Below, piece after piece: positions 32,999-34,534 of a DNA stretch of 34,534 bases. How positions within the stretch are numbered: the first letter of the stretch is position 1; the number at the start of each line of letters is the position of its first letter. Where the stretch lies: assembly GCA_014384025.1 (NCBI GenBank), contig JACNGQ010000140.1, positions 1,808-36,341 on the forward strand, given 5' to 3'. Under the pieces are notes generated by a model, which saw nothing but the letters and a program-made list of their open reading frames with translations, was not told where the DNA came from and did no database searches. The DNA comes from Planctomycetota bacterium. GTDB lineage: Bacteria; Planctomycetota; Phycisphaerae; Sedimentisphaerales; Anaerobacaceae. The translations under genes and the position numbers were made by a program.

Positions 32999-34384
32999 AT
33001 GTATAATCAAAAAATATTATCACGACGCGATTTCATGAAAATAACGGCGCTGGCAACCGCTGGTGCGGCTTCCGTTATCCGCAGCAGACCGGCAGTAGCT
33101 CAGGATAAAGGCCAGCGGCCAACTCAGGCTGACGCAGTCACTGTACTAAATCCGCAGAACCGCGTACCACTGAGTTTCATTATCGACGATTCGACCTGCC
33201 TGGTGAATATGGCTCACTTCGGCATACCGCACTTCGCGACGGCCTGGCCCGACAGGTACAAGCAGGACTGGAAAAGCCTGCCGCGTGAGATACCAGATTC
33301 ATTCGTGCGCAAGTTCGGCCAGTGGTGCCATGAGCACAATGTTAAGGGCAAATACAGCATCGTCCCATACCCGGCCTGCGTCGGCTGGCTCGACCGCTGC
33401 CTTCCCGGCTGGTCGCAAAAGGAACTGGACGACAGCCTTAAGCTCGTCCGCGAATTAATGCTGCCCGACTGGGACATTCATCCGGAGATGATAAGCCACA
33501 CCTGGGTCATTAATACAAAGACCGGCAGGCCATATCCCGAACAAACCGGCTACTACATTGAGAACGCCGGTTGGAGCCAGGACAAATCGGCCGACGAATT
33601 GGCGGATTATATGGCCTACGCCCTGCGAATCCTCAAAAACGTCGGCCTGCCGTGCGAAGGAATCACGACACCGGGCGGTTTCGGCGGCCAGAACCGTGTC
33701 AATCTCGCCAAGGCAACGCTCCAGTCATGCCGTGACGTATTCAATGCCGAGATTCCACACTATTTCCGCGACCTTTTCACCGATGACCAAAGTGTCGCTC
33801 CTCTTGTTCAATATGCATCCGGTCTTGACGGCGACGATCCGAAATGCGTTGTTTCCATCATCGGCTGCACTGGCGACTGGTTCGGCGGCTGGGACGGGCT
33901 AAATCCCGGCTCGGTCGATAAATTCATTACCGAAGACCTCAAAAGCGGCCGGCTTCCACAGGTCATAGACAAAGGCGAGCCGGCAATACTGGTATGCCAC
34001 TGGCCCGGGCAATATTTCAACGGCGAAGAAATCGGTTTTAACATCTTCAAAGAAGTCGTCAAGAGAATCCACGCACGGTACGACAATCTACTCTGGATGA
34101 AGAATAGCGAGATTTCGCGATATTGGGCCGCTAAGGAGCTTACAAAGATTGAAAAGCAGGGCGGCCGTATTACTTTCAATGCGCCGTTTGCCACAACGCG
34201 GTTTACTGTGCGTACCCAAACAAACTCGACAACACCTCCTAAGCTGATAGCTGGGAGAAAACCCATCCAACTTGGTCGTGTAAATAGGCCACTGCAATTG
34301 CAAAGCCAAACATGGCATGCAGATGGCGGGGACGTTACGGTCTGTTTTGATCTGCCTAAGGGCAAATCAACTTTGGATATTTGA
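32999..34384 (+). CDS. Tat-exported polysaccharide deacetylase-like (NodB fold) protein
   Basis: The 461-residue protein starts with a twin-arginine signal (LSRRDFMKI, residues 8-16). The core appears to be a glycoside hydrolase/deacetylase (beta/alpha) barrel. LSFIIDDST (Asp63-Asp64) resembles the first NodB metal motif and HPEMISHTW (His161, His167) resembles the second. ITTPGGFGGQNR and LVCHWPGQYFN are later conserved-looking loops. The motifs are not canonical (usually TFDDG and H-[ST]-x-x-H), so deacetylase activity is uncertain. A beta-rich tail of about 90 residues follows the barrel. AGGAGG lies 8 nt before the ATG, and only 19 nt separate it from the DUF5916 gene. It might de-esterify the polysaccharide to open it to the hydrolases. 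Confidence 0.7.
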   Translation: MYNQKILSRRDFMKITALATAGAASVIRSRPAVAQDKGQRPTQADAVTVLNPQNRVPLSFIIDDSTCLVNMAHFGIPHFATAWPDRYKQDWKSLPREIPDSFVRKFGQWCHEHNVKGKYSIVPYPACVGWLDRCLPGWSQKELDDSLKLVRELMLPDWDIHPEMISHTWVINTKTGRPYPEQTGYYIENAGWSQDKSADELADYMAYALRILKNVGLPCEGITTPGGFGGQNRVNLAKATLQSCRDVFNAEIPHYFRDLFTDDQSVAPLVQYASGLDGDDPKCVVSIIGCTGDWFGGWDGLNPGSVDKFITEDLKSGRLPQVIDKGEPAILVCHWPGQYFNGEEIGFNIFKEVVKRIHARYDNLLWMKNSEISRYWAAKELTKIEKQGGRITFNAPFATTRFTVRTQTNSTTPPKLIAGRKPIQLGRVNRPLQLQSQTWHADGGDVTVCFDLPKGKSTLDI

Positions 34385-34426
34385 TGAGCAAAAAATGCTC
34401 GCCGCTGCATCTTGACAGGACTTTGA

Positions 34427-34517
34427 AATTGGGTTTGTTTTGGCTTTGATAGGCATAAAATTGGCTTAAATTGGCTTTGATTGGGTTTGAATTGGCTTTG
34501 AATTGGGTTTGTTTTTT
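34427..34517. repeat. Degenerate 11-bp direct repeat array near window end
   Basis: Units of the form AATTGG[CG]TTTG occur in tandem at 34427-34437, 34469-34479, 34480-34489 (10 nt), 34490-34500 and 34501-34511, with decayed copies between (for example TTTTGGCTTTG at 34438-34448). It lies 43 nt after the last stop codon, is G/T-rich on this strand and may continue beyond the window. Confidence 0.75.
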
Positions 34518-34534
34518 GGCCTGAGCCAGCGGAA

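Noticed and set aside
34427-34517. CRISPR array
   Set aside because: Units are only 10-11 bp, contiguous and degenerate, with no spacers and no cas genes.

Overview
The window looks like a moderate-GC chromosomal segment of a polysaccharide-degrading planctomycete. My best guess is class Phycisphaerae, Sedimentisphaerales-like, with Lentisphaerae as a less likely alternative. The evidence is the combination of pseudopilins with an H-x9/10-DG-type motif, Tat-exported sulfatases and aldo/keto reductase (AKR)-like proteins, ThuA-like and LamG proteins, PQQ-type propellers starting with DWPQWRGP, and large FN3-like/LamG surface proteins. No rRNA, tRNA, CRISPR array, transposase or phage gene was recognised.

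Layout. Positions 1-78 hold the end of an unidentified gene. Positions 186-2164 hold a pseudopilin fused to what looks like a serpin domain, split by a -1 frame change at about 1838. A minus-strand block, transcribed right to left from 9293 to 2176, encodes a ThuA-like protein, a Tat AKR-like protein, a GH51 arabinofuranosidase lipoprotein and two Tat sulfatases. Divergent from it, 9554-12008 (+) encodes a LamG protein, a second AKR-like paralogue and a tetraheme c-type lipoprotein. A classical pseudopilin lies at 12063-12878 (-).

A 623-nt gap (12879-13501) contains a promoter-like element followed by an RNA-like region with two competing foldings, ending in a U-tract. Three large secreted proteins built from LamG and FN3-like modules follow (13502-21074), closed by a strong terminator hairpin. 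The last block, 21262-34384 (+), encodes a third Tat sulfatase, a GH127 beta-L-arabinofuranosidase, two PQQ-like propeller proteins, a DUF5060/DUF4038 apiosidase-like hydrolase, a Tat AKR with an intact catalytic tetrad, a CBM9/DUF5916-type outer-membrane protein and a Tat NodB-like (deacetylase-like) protein. The window ends in an array of degenerate 11-bp repeats.

How it may work together (inference): three sulfatases with GH51, GH127 and a GH140-like enzyme point to stripping of a sulfated, arabinose-containing polysaccharide of algal or plant origin. LamG/FN3 proteins would bind substrate or cells, and the DUF5916 protein could sit in the outer membrane. Exported AKR-like proteins, two of which lack the usual catalytic residues, and a tetraheme lipoprotein add an unexplained redox-like component. 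No SusC/SusD pair, sulfatase-maturation enzyme or dedicated regulator is visible.
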